Below are positions 24,151-32,322 of a stretch of 43,221 nucleotides of DNA, one piece after another (position 1 is the stretch's first letter; every line of letters starts with the position of its first letter). The translations under genes and the position numbers were made by a program. The notes below the pieces were generated by a model that ran no database searches, had not been told where the DNA came from, and was given only the letters and a program-made list of their open reading frames with translations. The stretch covers positions 1 to 43,221 of the forward strand of contig NZ_JAJSOK010000066.1 of the NCBI RefSeq assembly GCF_021283305.1. The letters run 5' to 3'. This DNA is from Pseudonocardia kujensis (GTDB lineage: Bacteria; Actinomycetota; Actinomycetes; Mycobacteriales; Pseudonocardiaceae).

Positions 24151-25847
24151 CCTGCTCCACGGAGCACGATGTCCTGGTCCGGACCCGGATGTCCCAGATG
24201 AGCTCGCTGTTCGTGATGTCGATGCTCATGTCCGACCGGCTCGACGTCCGCGAGATCCTTGATCTGGCCCTCGGCGCGATCCCCTCGCTCACTCCATGTC
24301 GCGTCATGGCCGGCTGGCTGACCGGCGACGGGAGCATGCTCCGCGGGCCCGAGGGCGGTCAGATCACCAGCGACGAGGTCGCCCAGCAGCTCGTCTCGCT
24401 CGACGGTGCCGACGGGCCGGTCACCGGCAGTGCGGCCTGGGTACGGGCGTTCGCGATGCGAGCGGTGAACGGGCATTGCGGCTATATCGTCGTCGGCGCC
24501 GACGAGGAGCCTTCCGAGCACGAGCAGTCCTTGCTCCGGATGCTCGCGCAGCAGACCGGCGATGCGGTCAGCAGCGCCACGCTGCACTGCAAGGAGCAGG
24601 AAGGGGCGGCCGAGCTGCGTCGCCTCACCGTCGAGCTCGCCGCCGTCAACGAGCAGCTCAGAGCGAACGTCGTCGACCTCGAGCGGCGGCGGCGTATCCA
24701 CGAAGTCCTCATGGCCGTCGCCGTGTCCGGCGCGGGCGTGCGCGGGATCGCAGGCGCGGTGCACGAGCTGACCGACCTGGCGGTCGCGGTGGAGGACCGC
24801 TTCGGCAACGTCCGCGTCTGGGCCGGGCCGGGCAGCCCGCCCCACTCCGGCCGTTCGCCGTCCCGCCGGGAGGAGGTGCTCGCGAGGGTGCGTCAGGCGC
24901 GTCGACCGGTGCGTGACCGCGACCGCGTCGTCGCCCTCGCGCAGTCGCGAGACGAGGTGCTGGGGGTGCTCGCGCTGGTCGATCCGGGTCGCTGCGTCGG
25001 CGAGCACGAGCTGGCGGTTCTCGAGGAGGGCGCCGTCGTGCTGGCGGTGGAGCTCGCCCACCTCCGGGCATTGGCCGAGACCGAGCTGCGGTTGCGTCGG
25101 GACCTCGTCGACGACCTCCTGTCCGGAACGGACGACGAGAGCGCACTCTCCCGTTCGGCCGCTCTCGGCCACGACCTGACCGTCCCGCTCAATGTGCTGG
25201 TCGTCAGCTCGGCCTGCGGGCTGCGCGATGAGACGGTCGAACAGGCCGTCGACCGCGCGGTCGCGACGACCCTGCACGAGCGTGCGTTGCTCGCGCGGAG
25301 GCCTGGTGTGATCGTGGCGATCGTGCCTCGCCCGGCGCAGTGGTGCGACGGCGACCCGTGGCGCGGGTTGCAAGCCGCCGTGGCCAGGCGCCTCGACTCG
25401 GCCGAATTCTCGATCGGGGTCGGCGGGCTCGTCACCGCCCCGTCGCACATTCCCCGTTCCTACGACCAGGCGCTCCGGGCGTTGCGGATCCGGCAGGCGG
25501 CCGTGGTCGCGACGGGTGTCACCGCCTACGACGAGCTCGGCATCTACCGGCTCCTGGCCGATGGCGACACCGTCGAGACCGAGCGGTTCGTCCGGGAGTG
25601 GCTCGGCGGCCTCCTCGACTACGACGAGGCGAACCGCACCCAACTGGTCGAGACCCTGTGGCAGTACTACGAGTGCGGCGGCAACTACGACTGCACCGCG
25701 CGTGCACTTCTCATCCACCGCAGTACGTTGCGCTACCGGCTCCGCCGGATCCGCCAGCTCACCGGCCACGATCTCAATGCCGTCGAGAGCAGGCTCAACA
25801 TGCACGTCGCCGTACGAGCCTGGCGCGTCCTGCAGGGCTTCACGTGA
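24147..25847 (+). CDS. PucR/CdaR-type transcriptional regulator with GAF-like sensor, 566 aa
   Basis: An N-terminal GAF-like domain (about 25-150) is followed by a coiled-coil stretch (EGAAELRRLTVELAAVNEQLRANVVDLERRRR), a second sensor region, a degenerate GGDEF-like CdaR region, and the C-terminal PucR helix-turn-helix (NYDCTARALLIHRSTLRYRLRRIRQLTGHDL). The ATG start overlaps the end of the broken MEDS gene (ATGA); before that gene broke, the pair presumably formed a sensor-regulator unit. Several Cys and Met residues at the N-terminus (MTCSTE, MSQMSSLFVMSMLMS) are unusual. It may control the downstream stress genes (inference). Confidence 0.88.
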   Translation: MTCSTEHDVLVRTRMSQMSSLFVMSMLMSDRLDVREILDLALGAIPSLTPCRVMAGWLTGDGSMLRGPEGGQITSDEVAQQLVSLDGADGPVTGSAAWVRAFAMRAVNGHCGYIVVGADEEPSEHEQSLLRMLAQQTGDAVSSATLHCKEQEGAAELRRLTVELAAVNEQLRANVVDLERRRRIHEVLMAVAVSGAGVRGIAGAVHELTDLAVAVEDRFGNVRVWAGPGSPPHSGRSPSRREEVLARVRQARRPVRDRDRVVALAQSRDEVLGVLALVDPGRCVGEHELAVLEEGAVVLAVELAHLRALAETELRLRRDLVDDLLSGTDDESALSRSAALGHDLTVPLNVLVVSSACGLRDETVEQAVDRAVATTLHERALLARRPGVIVAIVPRPAQWCDGDPWRGLQAAVARRLDSAEFSIGVGGLVTAPSHIPRSYDQALRALRIRQAAVVATGVTAYDELGIYRLLADGDTVETERFVREWLGGLLDYDEANRTQLVETLWQYYECGGNYDCTARALLIHRSTLRYRLRRIRQLTGHDLNAVESRLNMHVAVRAWRVLQGFT

Positions 25848-25966
25848 GTCGGTCCGCTGGACCGGGCCGCAGCCGGCGTCCGCGGGCCCCTGAGGTTGAA
25901 CCCTGGTCCGGCGCCTCGTCCCGACGGACCGACGACCTCACCCACCGCCGGGAGCAGCATCGCGGC

Positions 25967-27106
25967 ATGTCTGTGGGACAGCCCCGAGGTGACCTGCACG
26001 GTGGACGAACGCGCCGCGTCCACGCGGCCGCTGTCGGACGTCCCCCGCTGCCCCGGGCTGCGCTCGCGCTCCTCCTGGTGGTGGCCGCTGCGCTGGCGGG
26101 GTGCTCGACCCGCGCGGACGAGCCGGCGCCCCCGGTGTCGGGGACGGCCGAGTCACTGGAAGCACAGTTCACGTCCGTGGTGCACGACGTGCTCCCTTCG
26201 GTCGTCGAGATCACCCGCGACGGGGCGGTCGGTTCGGGCGTCGTGTTCGACAACCAAGGGCACATCGTGACGAACGCCCACGTCGTCGGGACGGCGTCGG
26301 CGTTCGAGGTCCGGCTGGCCAACAGCAGCGCCGTCCGCCCCGCGAGGCTGGTGTACTCCCACGCGCCCGAGGATCTCGCGGTGATCCGGGTGGAGGACCC
26401 CGCGGGGCTCGCGCCCGCCCGCTTCGGTTCCAGCCGTGATGTGCAGGTCGGCGGCATCGTCCTGGCTATGGGCAGCCCGTTGGGCCTGGAGAGCAGTGTG
26501 ACCCAGGGGATCGTGTCGGCGTTGGGGCGGGCGGTGCCCGAGCCGCCGGACCCGGCGAGCGGAGTGCCGGGAACCGTGCTGCGGCAGACGATCCAGACGA
26601 GTGCTCCGATCAACCCGGGCAACTCCGGCGGAGCGCTCGTCGACCTGCATCGCGAGGTCGTCGGCGTGCCGACGCTGGCCGCAGTGAACCCGGGTACGGG
26701 CGGTACCGCGGCAGGGATAGGTTTCGCCATCCCGGGTGACATCGCCCGTGACATCGCCCAGCAGATCGTCGCGAACGGGCGGGTGGTCCACTCCGGGCGG
26801 GCCGCGCTCGGGATCAGCGCGGTCACCGTCACGAACGACCGCGGGGAGCCGGTCGGTGCCGCGGTCGCCGCGGTCGCCGCGGTCGACCCGGCCGGCCCGG
26901 CCCCCGGGGCCGGGGTACAGGTCGGGGATCTGATCACGCGGATCGACGACCAGGAGATCCGCACGGCTCAGGACGTGCAGGCCGTGATCGCCGCGCAGCA
27001 GCCCGGCGATGTCGTCCGTCTCACGATCACGCGTCCGCCGACCGCGGAGCCACGCACGATGACGGTCACCCTCGGCGAGCTGCAGGTCCCTGGCGGAGGC
27101 GCGTGA
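25967..27106 (+). CDS. HtrA/DegP-type serine protease, lipoprotein with PDZ domain, 379 aa
   Basis: A trypsin-like protease with triad H105 (TNAHVV), D136 (EDLAVIRV) and S220 (GNSGGALV), followed by a C-terminal PDZ domain (GAGVQVGDLITRIDDQEIRTAQDVQAVI). The N-terminus has basic residues, a hydrophobic stretch and the lipobox LAGC with C46, so it is probably exported and lipid-anchored on the outer face of the membrane. The family degrades misfolded envelope proteins. The ATG at 25967 has GGGAG 10-14 nt upstream; a start closer to the hydrophobic stretch (for example GTG) is possible. Its stop overlaps the next small frame. Confidence 0.9.
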   Translation: MSVGQPRGDLHGGRTRRVHAAAVGRPPLPRAALALLLVVAAALAGCSTRADEPAPPVSGTAESLEAQFTSVVHDVLPSVVEITRDGAVGSGVVFDNQGHIVTNAHVVGTASAFEVRLANSSAVRPARLVYSHAPEDLAVIRVEDPAGLAPARFGSSRDVQVGGIVLAMGSPLGLESSVTQGIVSALGRAVPEPPDPASGVPGTVLRQTIQTSAPINPGNSGGALVDLHREVVGVPTLAAVNPGTGGTAAGIGFAIPGDIARDIAQQIVANGRVVHSGRAALGISAVTVTNDRGEPVGAAVAAVAAVDPAGPAPGAGVQVGDLITRIDDQEIRTAQDVQAVIAAQQPGDVVRLTITRPPTAEPRTMTVTLGELQVPGGGA

Positions 27107-27303
27107 TGCTCACGGCCGAGACGCTCACGCCTCGGTGTTCACCGCCCGATGAGACCGCAACCGTCCGTCCAGAACTCGACCTTCCAGAGGATCGACCGGT
27201 CCGGCAGGCCCGTGGCATCGGTGTCGACCCGGGAGGGCGACAGCCCTCCCGGAGGTTGACCCCGCGGGACCCGTTCGACGTCCCGACCGCGCTGGAACAG
27301 TGA
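27106..27303 (+). CDS. Small unrecognised frame, 65 aa, overlapping the HtrA stop
   Basis: The ATG overlaps the HtrA stop codon (TGATG) and GGAGG lies 8 nt upstream, so translation is plausible. The product is Pro/Arg rich with no recognisable domain or hydrophobic core. It may be a decayed gene; there is no similarity I can name. Confidence 0.35.
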   Translation: MLTAETLTPRCSPPDETATVRPELDLPEDRPVRQARGIGVDPGGRQPSRRLTPRDPFDVPTALEQ

Positions 27304-27331
27304 AGCGAGCCGTCCACCTCGGGAGCCGGTC

Positions 27332-27508
27332 ATGGCCGATGACGCGAGCACTGTCAGCCAGGCGCGTTCGACGGTGGTGCAGCGTCCGCCACTGCTGGTC
27401 CTGCGCGACGGCGTGGTGGTCGCCAGGCAGGCCGGCGTCGCGCCCGTCCCGGTATTGCGGCTGGACCCGGCGCTTGCCGACCCGTCGAGTGAGGAGAGCA
27501 CGTCATGA
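27332..27508 (+). pseudogene. Thioredoxin C-terminal fragment, 58 aa
   Basis: The segment PPLLVLRDGVVVARQAGVAPVPVL matches the last strands and helix of thioredoxins (cis-Pro region, RDG turn, AP-alpha4), but the N-terminal half with the WCGPC active site is absent upstream in all frames. The ATG at 27332 has GGGAG upstream, and the end overlaps the next start (ATGA), so it may still be translated. I read it as a truncated remnant; a stand-alone mini-protein is less likely. Confidence 0.5.
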
Positions 27509-27735
27509 ACCTGCGCGACCGCGCGTGGGGGACGCCGCCGCGGCTCACGGCAGGGGCGTCCGTCCTGGACTCGGGCCTGCGCAAGTGGGTCGACGAGGAA
27601 ACGGCGAAGGAGCCGCCCGGCCTCCCGAGCGGCGCCTCTCCGTTCCCGAACGACGTCGAGCCGCCCTTGGCGAGGCGCTCGTGGCTCGCAGCCATGGGTG
27701 CTGCACTCGTGCGCGGGGACCGGAGGGAGCGGTGA
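27505..27735 (+). CDS. Hypothetical protein, 76 aa
   Basis: Starts at an ATGA overlap with the thioredoxin fragment, with GAGGAGA upstream, and ends as GTGA on the zinc-finger gene. The sequence SGLRKWVDEETAKEPPGLPSGASPFPNDVEPPLARRSWLAAMGAALV has no recognised domain, and the last about 20 residues form a possible amphipathic helix. The position inside a chain of overlapping genes is the main support. Confidence 0.5.
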   Translation: MNLRDRAWGTPPRLTAGASVLDSGLRKWVDEETAKEPPGLPSGASPFPNDVEPPLARRSWLAAMGAALVRGDRRER

Positions 27736-28016
27736 CTGCGGGATACGGGGCTCCCGGCCGGGTCACGGACCCGCACCTCGCGTCGGTCCGTGACGTCGTA
27801 CCTCGCACGCCGCAGGGGTGCGAGGAGTGCCTGCGCATGGGCACGCCCTGGGTGCACCTACGGCTGTGCCTCACATGCGGTCACGTCGGGTGCTGCGACT
27901 CCTCGCCGATGCGACACGCCCGGGCGCACGCCGGCGTTCTCGGCCACCCGATCGTCCGCTCGATGGAACCCGGGGAGAGATGGCGGTGGTGCTATGTCCA
28001 TGAGGCCTTCGCGTGA
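27732..28016 (+). CDS. UBP-type zinc finger protein, 94 aa
   Basis: Zinc ligands fit a zf-UBP domain: C30 and C33 (GCEECLRMG), C46 and C49 (LCLTCGHVGCCDSS), and H62, H66 (MRHARAHA) with a trailing HPIVRSMEPGERWRWCYVHE. In eukaryotes this domain binds ubiquitin C-termini; bacterial stand-alone copies are small proteins of unknown function, often in stress regions. The GTG start overlaps the previous stop, with GGAGGGAG upstream. It is likely part of the transcript that begins at the HtrA gene. Confidence 0.85.
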   Translation: MTAGYGAPGRVTDPHLASVRDVVPRTPQGCEECLRMGTPWVHLRLCLTCGHVGCCDSSPMRHARAHAGVLGHPIVRSMEPGERWRWCYVHEAFA

Positions 28017-28041
28017 CGACACACCAACATCGGGAGGCGCC

Positions 28042-28239
28042 GTGCGACCGCAGGACATGATGACCTTCGAGGAAGCCCGCAACCGGGCGTACGAGGCACT
28101 CGGTGACGTGCGCGACCTCCTCGCCGGCGAGTTCGAGCCGCAGAGCATCCCGTCCGGGCTCGCCGCCGCAGCCCTCGCGGAAGCGCTGGGGCACCTCAGC
28201 GCCGCCGAGGACGCGCTGGACCGGGCGGGACTCGGATGA
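28042..28239 (+). CDS. Small helical protein upstream of zwf, 65 aa
   Basis: Residues MTFEEARNRAYEALGDVRDLLAGEF and SGLAAAALAEALGHLSAAEDALDRAG form two amphipathic helices. The GTG at 28042 has GGGAGG only 4 nt upstream; ATG codons at 28057 and 28060 are alternatives. Its stop overlaps the G6PDH start as ATGA. No family recognised; a helical-hairpin adaptor is a guess. Confidence 0.6.
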   Translation: MRPQDMMTFEEARNRAYEALGDVRDLLAGEFEPQSIPSGLAAAALAEALGHLSAAEDALDRAGLG

Positions 28240-29699
28240 CGATGCACACGGGATCCGCTGCTCGGGGCCGGCCTCCGACCGAGGCGGTCGAGGAGACGCC
28301 GCTCGCCCCGCACGTCCTCGTCGTCATGGGCGCCACCGGCGACCTCGCCCAGCGCAAGCTGTTCCCTGCGTTGTTCCACCTCTGGCAACTCCGCCTGCTG
28401 CCCGAGCGTTTCCGCCTCGTCTGCTCCAGCCGTACCGGGCCGGAGATCGGGGACACCTTCCTTCCGATGGTGCACGCGGCCGTGGACGTCTACCGGGGGA
28501 CGGTCGACGACGCCGCGTGGCAGGAGTTCTCCCGGCGGATCAGCTTCGTACCCACGTCCGGGGACGACGGCGCCGCCTTGGAGAGGGCGGTGGCAGAGGC
28601 GGCCAAGGAGGTGGGGAGCGACTGCGAGATCCTGTACTACCTCGCGGTTCCACCGTCGGCGACGGAGAGCGTCGTCCGTATGCTCGGCACGTTCGACGTG
28701 CCCGGTTCGGCGAAGATCGTCCTCGAGAAGCCGTTCGGAAAGGACCTCGAATCGGCCCGCAGCCTCAACGAGACCCTGCACGAGTTCTTCGAGGAGCGCC
28801 AGATCTACCGGATCGATCACTTCCTCGGCAAGGAAGCCGTGCAGAACATCCTCGCGCTGCGCTTCGCCAACGGGATCTTCCAGCCGGTGTGGAACCACCA
28901 GCACATCTGCTACGTGCAGATCGACGTGCCGGAACAGATCGACGTTCAGGGCCGGGTGGAGTTCATGGAATCGACGGGCACGTTCCGGGACATGATCTCG
29001 ACCCACCTGTTCCAGCTGCTCGGCTTCGTGGCGCTGGCCCCGCCGGCACGCATGGACGCGGACTCGTTGCATCACGAGACGATCAAGGTCTTCCGAGCGA
29101 TCCGCCCGATCGATCCGGAACGCGTCGTGTTCGGCCAGTACGAGGGGTATCGCGACGAAGCCGGCGTCGACGAGGCCTCGAACGTCGAGACGTTCGTCGC
29201 CATGGAGGTCTACGTCGACGACTGGTACTGGATCGGCGTCCCCTTCTACCTGCGCACGGGGAAGGCGCTCGCCGAGAGCCGGCGCACGATCACGATCGGT
29301 TTCCGGGAGCCGCCCCTGAAGGTCTTCCCCGGGGACGTCGACGACACCTGCAACGAACTGGTCCTCGAGCTCACCGACGACCCGACGATCTTCGCCGACG
29401 TCCGGGCCAAGGTGCCGGGCCCAGCGTTCGGGCTCGGCCGGGCCCGGATGCGGCTGGCCCTGGTCGAAGCGTTCCCGGAAGCCGAGCCGCTCGAGGCCTA
29501 CGAGCGCCTGCTCCTCGATGTCATGCGCGGCGACTCGACGTTGTTCATCAGTACGGAACAGGTCGAGTTGCTCTGGCGCCTGTGCGACCCGTTGCTGCGG
29601 AATCCACCGCGGCCGATACGCTACCCACGCGGTTCGTGGGGGCCGAGCGAGGCCTCACGACTTCCCTCCGGGCGTGGGTGGCGGTTGCCCGACTCCTAG
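28236..29699 (+). CDS. zwf: Glucose-6-phosphate dehydrogenase, 487 aa
   Basis: Catalyses G6P + NADP+ to 6-phosphogluconolactone + NADPH, the entry to the oxidative pentose phosphate pathway. GATGDLAQRK (32-41) is the nucleotide-binding fingerprint, EKPFG (164-168) binds substrate or coenzyme, and RIDHFLGKE (192-200) holds the catalytic His and Lys. Length is normal. The C-terminal tail (PRGSWGPSEASRLPS) is slightly unusual. The ATG overlaps the preceding small gene. Third positions are more relaxed than in the neighbouring catabolic operons (CCT, TTG, CAA, CGT appear). Placement in a stress cluster rather than beside opcA/tal suggests a second, stress-linked isozyme supplying NADPH (inference). 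Confidence 0.93.
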   Translation: MTMHTGSAARGRPPTEAVEETPLAPHVLVVMGATGDLAQRKLFPALFHLWQLRLLPERFRLVCSSRTGPEIGDTFLPMVHAAVDVYRGTVDDAAWQEFSRRISFVPTSGDDGAALERAVAEAAKEVGSDCEILYYLAVPPSATESVVRMLGTFDVPGSAKIVLEKPFGKDLESARSLNETLHEFFEERQIYRIDHFLGKEAVQNILALRFANGIFQPVWNHQHICYVQIDVPEQIDVQGRVEFMESTGTFRDMISTHLFQLLGFVALAPPARMDADSLHHETIKVFRAIRPIDPERVVFGQYEGYRDEAGVDEASNVETFVAMEVYVDDWYWIGVPFYLRTGKALAESRRTITIGFREPPLKVFPGDVDDTCNELVLELTDDPTIFADVRAKVPGPAFGLGRARMRLALVEAFPEAEPLEAYERLLLDVMRGDSTLFISTEQVELLWRLCDPLLRNPPRPIRYPRGSWGPSEASRLPSGRGWRLPDS

Positions 29700-29824
29700 C
29701 CGGGTCCGCGGACGTGCTCGCCGCGCTCGAGGCCGCCGGGCGCCCGTCCGGCGACAAGACCGTGGCCGCTGCGCCCGACCGTTCCGGACGGGTTCGGTCT
29801 CGACGAACTCACCGTTGCCCCGGT

Positions 29825-30700
29825 TCAGGAGTAGGGGCCGTGGCGGCTCCATCCTTCCCGCCGGGTCCAGAGGTAGACGCTGTGCCCGATCAGCGGCGCC
29901 AGCCACAGGTGGGACACGCCGGGGCCGGCTGGCGGAGCAGTGGTGGGTACACCGGCGGCGCGCGCGAGCGCATCGAGCGCCCGACTGACCGGGGCGCCGC
30001 ACCCGAGGGTGAGGTACAGGTGCCGCTCGTCGGCACGTCGCGCTCCGAGGCGGCGGAGCGCGCGGACCGATGTGTCACGGCCGAGCCACACGGGAAGTGC
30101 CGGCCCGACAGCTGCCATGCCCACCGCTGGCTCCCGGCCCGGGGCCACGACCACCGTCGCCGGCCGGCCCAGCTCCAAAGGGTGCCCGCGGAGCTGGGCC
30201 GGCCGGGCGTGGAGGAGCCAGTGCAGGTCGGGAACTGCCCAGGTCAGTGGGGCCGGGAGATCGCCCGGGCCGCGGACTCCGACCGCTTCGCAGGTCCGTG
30301 CCGCCATCGGGAAGAGTTCTCGCACCCGAGGCAACACGGAGACGTCGTGGACGGTGACGTGCCACCACCACCTGGCCGGCGCCGGCCACTGCATGGCGCA
30401 CCGGTGGCGGAGGTGCTCCGGCCGGAGGTCCTCGTCCGTTCCGAGCGTGGCCTCCTCGAGAACGGCGCGGCGCCCGTCCCGGTAGGAGAGGGTGATGCCC
30501 CCGGACCGGGAGCCGGACGGCCTGGCGCCCAGGACGTGCCCGGCGATCTCGCCGGCGACCTCCTCCTGAGCGGATCGGGTGAGGGTCGACGGTGCCGGCG
30601 ATGTCGACACGACGGGGACCTGGGCCACGGGGCCAGGATGTGGCGCCGTGCCGGCAGCGAACTGGCGTGCAACTGCGGCAGAGACGGTCTTCGTGGTCAC
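29825..30700 (-). CDS. Uncharacterised protein, about 291 aa
   Basis: I recognise no family. The minus frame is clearly coding, with strong GC third positions. It contains LEEATLGTDEDLRPEHLRHRCAM, then PARWWWHVTVHDVSVLPRVRELFPM, later ATVVVAPGREPAVGMAAVGPALPVW and a terminal HLWLAPLIGHSVYLWTRREGW. No signal peptide or clear membrane segment is visible, although the last segment is aromatic. The start is uncertain: the GTG at 30700 lacks a Shine-Dalgarno and the frame stays open to 31096, where it no longer looks coding. It lies opposite to all other island genes and converges on zwf. Confidence 0.7.
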   Translation of the reverse strand: MTTKTVSAAVARQFAAGTAPHPGPVAQVPVVSTSPAPSTLTRSAQEEVAGEIAGHVLGARPSGSRSGGITLSYRDGRRAVLEEATLGTDEDLRPEHLRHRCAMQWPAPARWWWHVTVHDVSVLPRVRELFPMAARTCEAVGVRGPGDLPAPLTWAVPDLHWLLHARPAQLRGHPLELGRPATVVVAPGREPAVGMAAVGPALPVWLGRDTSVRALRRLGARRADERHLYLTLGCGAPVSRALDALARAAGVPTTAPPAGPGVSHLWLAPLIGHSVYLWTRREGWSRHGPYS

Positions 30701-31350
30701 GGCCGAAGGGTGCCGGTCGGCGTCGCCCCTGGCATCCACCTGCAGCCGCGAAGACGTCCCATCGGCCCTGACCCGGTAGGACGGTCCTGGCGACCTCCCT
30801 CGTCCGGCTGGGTGAGCATGGCGGTCCGCGGCTTCCGCCGTCGCGCGCTCTGGCCGGCGCGAGGCCTGGACCGTCGAGACGGTCGTACCTGGTCCACGGT
30901 GGCAGGTCACGCCTGCTCGTCCGGGGGTTCGCGATCGCCGGACACCACGAGATGCCCGGCTGCCGCAGCATCGGAAGCGCCAGGGCGAGCAGCCGCAGGT
31001 GCCTGCCCGATCGACCTGACGGTGACCCAGAGGTGGTCCCCCGCCACGACGGTCGCTTCGGCCGGTCAGGGTGAATCGCCGGACCCTTCTCCGCACGAGG
31101 TGTCAGTGCTCGCTCGGTGGTGCTCGCTCGGTGGTGCTCGCTCGGTGATGCCCGCTCGGAGGTGCCCGGTGGCGAGCCGAGCCGTGTCCGAGCGAGGAGC
31201 CGGCCTCGCGGGTCGAGGTCGGAGCCCGATTTTGCCTCTGCCGAAGCGGTTCGTCCCGGCGCCGTCCGGTGCCACGGTGGGCCGTGCGCGAACCCCGGCC
31301 GGCGCCGGGTCGCCCCTGGCCCCTACCACGACCCGTTCTCGGAGGAAGCC
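30701..31350. other. 650 bp without a convincing gene
   Basis: The frame of the minus-strand gene remains open but loses protein-like character. Only the 14-bp tandem repeat at 31106-31161 stands out. The stretch may contain promoters for the minus-strand gene and the Hsp20 remnant, and possibly decayed coding sequence I cannot identify. Confidence 0.4.
31106..31161. repeat. 14-bp tandem repeat, four copies
   Basis: GTGCTCGCTCGGTG occurs three times exactly (31106, 31120, 31134) and once diverged (31148-31161), with a partial fifth copy after it. It sits about 190 bp upstream of the Hsp20 remnant. Confidence 0.85.
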
Positions 31351-31699
31351 GTGGCTCTGATGCGTTTCGACCCGTTCCGTGAGCTCGACCGGCTGGCCGA
31401 GCAGGCCATGCCCCGTGGCGCTTCCCGCGGCCTGCCGATGGAAGCCTTGCGCCGCGGGGACGAGTTCGACGTCTTCCTCGACATCCCGGGCGTCAACCCG
31501 ACAGCTGTTCCTGGGGGAGAACCTGGACCCGGGCGGGCTCGCGGCCGACGTCGCCGACGGCGTGCTGACCCTGCGGATCCCGGTCCGGGAGGCGAGCAAG
31601 CCACGCCGGATCCCGCTGGGTACCGGTGCGGCTTCCGGCTCCGGCGGCACCGGGTCCGGGTCCACGTCCGGACAGCCCGACGCCGCGCCGACCGCCTGA
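31351..31699 (+). pseudogene. Hsp20/alpha-crystallin small heat shock protein with internal deletion
   Basis: The GTG start has GGAGG upstream; the sequence MRFDPFRELDRLAEQAM, then LRRGDEFDVFLDIPGVNP, is the usual Hsp20 start. At about 31499 the reading shifts frame into RQLFLGENLDPGGLAADVADGVLTLRIPVREASKPRRI, the end of the alpha-crystallin domain with its GVLTLxIP motif and IPL-like tail. Some 40-50 residues of the middle beta strands are missing, so a deletion with frame change removed the core. The first-frame product would be about 118 aa with a nonsense tail. It lies just upstream of the DUF1931 gene. Confidence 0.8.
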
Positions 31700-31712
31700 C
31701 CAGGTGACGATC

Positions 31713-32165
31713 ATGCCTGGTCCCTCCGGCACGGTGGTGTTCGGCCGGTTCTTCCGTGAGGTGGCTGCCCTGCGGATGGACCGCAACGACGTCAAGCGTT
31801 TCCAGGAGTTCGTCGATGAGATGATCGACGCCATTGCCATCACCGGGCGGAACGTCGCCAGGTGGAACGGCCGCGACGTGATCGCCCCACAGGATCTGCC
31901 GCTCACCCGGGGCCTACAAGAACGGATCCGCGAGTTCGACAAGCACGCGGATGCCCCCGACATTCGCAGGTTGCTGGCACAGGTGGTGCGCCGCCCGCCC
32001 GCCGACGTGACCTTCTCCGAAGAAACCGAGGACCTGCTGCCGGAGCTGTTCGGAGGGCTGAGCATCGCGCTCGCCCGCACCTTCCGGATCGTGGACCCGA
32101 ATGTCGTCAATCCGGGCGAGGAGCACTGGGAGCGGGTCACGGACGCGTTCCGCCAGATATTGTGA
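31713..32165 (+). CDS. DUF1931 family protein (double histone fold), 150 aa
   Basis: DUF1931 proteins carry two histone folds in one chain, as in the Aquifex structure of this family. Family-typical segments are FGRFFREVAALRMDRNDVKRFQEFVDEMI, then NVARWNGRDVIAPQDLPLTRGLQERI, PPADVTFSEETEDLLPELFGGLSIALARTFRIVDP and NPGEEHWERVTDAF. They may bind DNA or act as stress-related chaperone-like proteins; the role is not established. Length is normal. The ATG is used, with AGGTGA upstream; GTG at 31704 is an alternative. It follows the broken Hsp20 gene by 13 bp and was probably co-transcribed with it. Confidence 0.85.
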   Translation: MPGPSGTVVFGRFFREVAALRMDRNDVKRFQEFVDEMIDAIAITGRNVARWNGRDVIAPQDLPLTRGLQERIREFDKHADAPDIRRLLAQVVRRPPADVTFSEETEDLLPELFGGLSIALARTFRIVDPNVVNPGEEHWERVTDAFRQIL

Positions 32166-32322
32166 TCCGGCGCCGCGAGCGATCCTCCGCAGCGTGCTGC
32201 TTCTGCCCTGTCCCGTCCCCGGCCCGCAGCTCGTTCCCCAACGTGCCGGGGGGCGATGCCGTACGCCGCCATGATCGGCGCCGCCGGCGACGACGGGAGC
32301 ATGAAGTCGGCTCCGACGGCGC
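32166..32322 (-). other. Intergenic, possible relic of a transketolase C-terminus
   Basis: On the minus strand just past the SDR stop, one frame reads ADFMLPSSPAAPIMAAYGIAPRH. This has the D-F-x-P-x-YG-I pattern of transketolase C-terminal ends, as in DEFLAAGALPTLHDRYGLST of the upstream gene. The match is short and may be chance. Confidence 0.25.

Noticed and set aside
28103..31360. A 1085-codon open frame on the plus strand
   Set aside because: It runs antisense or out of frame to zwf and the minus-strand gene, is Arg/Gly/Pro rich without domains, and is explained by high GC content.
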